Source: Oscillospiraceae bacterium (GTDB lineage Bacteria; Bacillota; Clostridia; Oscillospirales; Oscillospiraceae). From it: 7,137 bases of DNA. The stretch lies in contig JAISFB010000126.1 in NCBI GenBank assembly GCA_031263805.1, forward strand, positions 1 to 7,137, given 5' to 3'. Below the pieces are notes generated by a model. That model was not told the origin of the DNA, searched no databases, and was given only the letters and a program-made list of their open reading frames with translations. This document shows positions 5,730 to 7,137 of this stretch, one piece after another. The position numbers were made by a program, and so were the translations under genes. Numbering within the stretch: the stretch's first letter is position 1; each line of letters opens with the position of its first letter.

Positions 5730-6682
5730 AGCCGCCGGGCGGGCGCAGCATTATTTTAATAGGTATGCCCGGCAGCGGAAAGACGACAGTCGGACAGATC
5801 ATCGCGCATTCGCTTGACCGCGAGTTTTTTGATTCCGACGCGGAGCACGCGCGGCAACACGGCGCGTCGTGCGCGGAGCTCATAAACACGCGCGGCGAGG
5901 CCGCGTTCCGTGAACTTGAAACGGCTGTCTTGACGGGGCTTTTGTCCGGAACGCGGCGTGTGATCGCGACGGGCGGCGGCGCTGTTTTACACAATTCAGC
6001 GCTTCTGTGCCGAAATAGCGTCGTTGTATATCTGACGCGCGATATTGACGCGGCGGCGGCGAGCCTGACCCCCGGCGAGCGACCGCTGTCCGCGACGGCG
6101 GACGATTTACGCCGCCTGTATTCAGAGCGCCGCGAACTATACGAAAGCGCGGCGCATATAACAGTAGCAAATAACGCTACACCCGAAACAGCCGCCGCGC
6201 TCGCCTGCGAAGAGCTTCGCCGCCATCTGAAAGCCCGCGTGCTCATAATAAACGGCCCGAACCTTAATCTGCTCGGCTCGCGCGAGCCGGGAGTTTACGG
6301 CGAGGGGACATATTCAGAGCTCTTGGAGCTGATAAGCTCCGCGGCGCGCGAGCGAGGCATAGCCGTAAGCTTTTTTCAAAGCAACCACGAGGGCGCGATA
6401 ATAGACGCGATCCAAGCCTCTATCGGCGTTTACGACGGTTTAGTGATAAACCCCGGCGCGTATACGCACTACAGCTACGCGATATATGACGCGCTGCGAG
6501 CGATAACCGTACCGGCGGCGGAGGTGCATATATCTGACATAACAAAGCGCGAGCCTTTCCGGCGCGTATCCGTCACGGCCCCGGCCTGTGTCGCTCAAAT
6601 CTACGGCGAAGGCTTTCCGGGCTATGTACACGCGCTCGATGTGCTGCTGAATATTATTTCGGAGGATGCGGAAAATGGCTGA
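5726..6682 (+). CDS. aroK-aroQ: Fused shikimate kinase (AroK) and type II 3-dehydroquinate dehydratase (AroQ)
   Basis: One 318-residue reading frame encodes two enzymes. Residues 1-168 are shikimate kinase (step 5, ATP-dependent 3-phosphorylation): Walker A GMPGSGKTT (13-21), FFDSD (34-38) for shikimate/Mg, FRELE (61-65), the GGG turn (83-85) and lid GERPL (117-121). Residues 171-318 are a type II dehydroquinase (step 3): NGPNLNLLGSREPGVYG (176-192), QSNHEG (218-223), INPGAYTH (241-248), EVHIS (266-270) and REPFR (275-279). R186, Y191, N242, H248, H268, R275 and R279 fall at a constant offset of 167 from the active-site residues I recall for the M. tuberculosis enzyme. There is practically no linker. 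The only possible internal start, GTG (codon 172), lacks a ribosome binding site, so a genuine fusion is likelier than two genes. The ATG (5726) overlaps the pheA stop in ATGA, and the 3' end overlaps aroE by 8 bases. Confidence 0.95.
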   Translation: MKPPGGRSIILIGMPGSGKTTVGQIIAHSLDREFFDSDAEHARQHGASCAELINTRGEAAFRELETAVLTGLLSGTRRVIATGGGAVLHNSALLCRNSVVVYLTRDIDAAAASLTPGERPLSATADDLRRLYSERRELYESAAHITVANNATPETAAALACEELRRHLKARVLIINGPNLNLLGSREPGVYGEGTYSELLELISSAARERGIAVSFFQSNHEGAIIDAIQASIGVYDGLVINPGAYTHYSYAIYDALRAITVPAAEVHISDITKREPFRRVSVTAPACVAQIYGEGFPGYVHALDVLLNIISEDAENG

Positions 6683-7137
6683 GAAGATAAAGCTTGCCGT
6701 GATCGGCTCTCCGGTGGGGCACAGCCTGTCGCCGTTCATTCACCGGCGTTTCGCCGAAACGCTCGGGCTCGATATCGAGTACGAAAAGCGCGAGGTCACG
6801 AGCGAAACGCTTGAAGCCTTTATCGCCGAAGCGCGGCGCGGCGGGCTTCGCGGCTTCAACGTCACGATGCCGCTGAAAAAGGCGGTGCTGCCGTATCTCG
6901 CGGAGCGGGACGATATTTCGCTGGAATGCGGCGCGGTCAACACGGTGGTGTCGAGGGACGGCGGGCTTTCCGGGCACAACACCGACGGGCTCGGTATTGT
7001 CCGTTCGCTGAAAAGCAGAATCCCGGAGCTGCGCGGAAAAAAGGCGCTGATACTCGGCGGCGGCGGGCTGGCGCATATCGCGTCCTCCGCCCTGCGGCGC
7101 GAGGGGGCGTCCGCTTCGCCGGTCGTCCGTGAAAACA
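6675..7137 (+). CDS. aroE: Shikimate dehydrogenase AroE (N-terminal part, cut by the window edge)
   Basis: Step 4 enzyme, reducing 3-dehydroshikimate to shikimate with NADPH. The frame from the ATG at 6675 stays open for 154 codons to the end of the window; full-length family members are about 270-290 residues. The start is supported by GGAGG (6661-6665), 9 bases upstream and inside the aroK-aroQ coding sequence; the overlap ATGGCTGA is 8 bases. The substrate-binding domain is complete: GSPVGHSLSP (11-20), GFNVTMPLKK (60-69, catalytic Lys K68), GAVNTV (86-91) and GHNTDGLG (100-107, catalytic Asp D104). The dinucleotide-binding domain begins with LILGGGGLAH (125-134), a slightly unusual form of the family's GAGG(A)xxA loop. 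The NADP-discriminating strand reads VVREN (150-154) at the very edge, so cofactor preference cannot be judged. Confidence 0.94.
   Translation, partial: MAEKIKLAVIGSPVGHSLSPFIHRRFAETLGLDIEYEKREVTSETLEAFIAEARRGGLRGFNVTMPLKKAVLPYLAERDDISLECGAVNTVVSRDGGLSGHNTDGLGIVRSLKSRIPELRGKKALILGGGGLAHIASSALRREGASASPVVREN

Noticed and set aside
6236..6246. Internal GTG start that would separate aroQ from aroK
   Set aside because: No purine-rich ribosome binding site precedes it, there is no stop between the domains and the frame is continuous, so a fusion is the simpler reading.
1..7137. CRISPR arrays, tRNA or rRNA genes, insertion sequences, prophage or defence genes
   Set aside because: None seen: no regularly spaced repeats, no transposase-like frames or terminal inverted repeats, and the window is almost entirely filled by the aro genes.

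Overview
The window is a GC-rich bacterial stretch carrying one compact, co-directional (+ strand) aromatic amino acid biosynthesis operon. I read it as a chromosomal fragment of a Bacillota/Clostridia-type bacterium, possibly a high-GC Oscillospiraceae-like lineage. The reasons are strong purine-rich ribosome binding sites (AGGGGG, GGAGG, AAAGGAG), the clostridial flavour of AroA (a CGESGSTLRF loop) and of AroC, a TM0343-like DAHP synthase, and heavy use of the ATA isoleucine codon despite high GC. This placement is inference; the window holds no rRNA or other firm taxonomic marker.

Layout: 1-108 holds no gene I can assign, only a weak promoter-like pair. 109-147 is a strong intrinsic terminator (or attenuator) hairpin. 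148-205 is the aroB leader, with an 11-codon minicistron ending in Lys-Tyr-Phe whose stop codon overlaps the aroB ribosome binding site. Then come aroB (206-1243), aroA (1240-2433), aroC (2495-3514), aroF-type DAHP synthase (3551-4552), pheA (chorismate mutase-prephenate dehydratase-ACT, 4590-5729), an aroK-aroQ fusion (5726-6682) and aroE (6675 to the window edge, incomplete). Three junctions overlap (aroB/aroA, pheA/aroKQ, aroKQ/aroE) and the other gaps are 36-61 bases, so a single transcript is likely.

Together the genes encode all seven shikimate-pathway steps: DAHP synthase (step 1), AroB (2), AroQ (3), AroE (4), AroK (5), AroA (6) and AroC (7). PheA then carries chorismate through prephenate to phenylpyruvate. 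The tyrosine branch enzyme (TyrA), tryptophan genes and an aminotransferase are not in the window.

The contents are mostly well-known enzymes with intact active sites, and I do not see an unknown system. The points most worth a second look are the linker-less AroK-AroQ fusion (steps 5 and 3, with step 4 encoded by the overlapping next gene) and the small leader upstream of aroB, which may regulate the operon.
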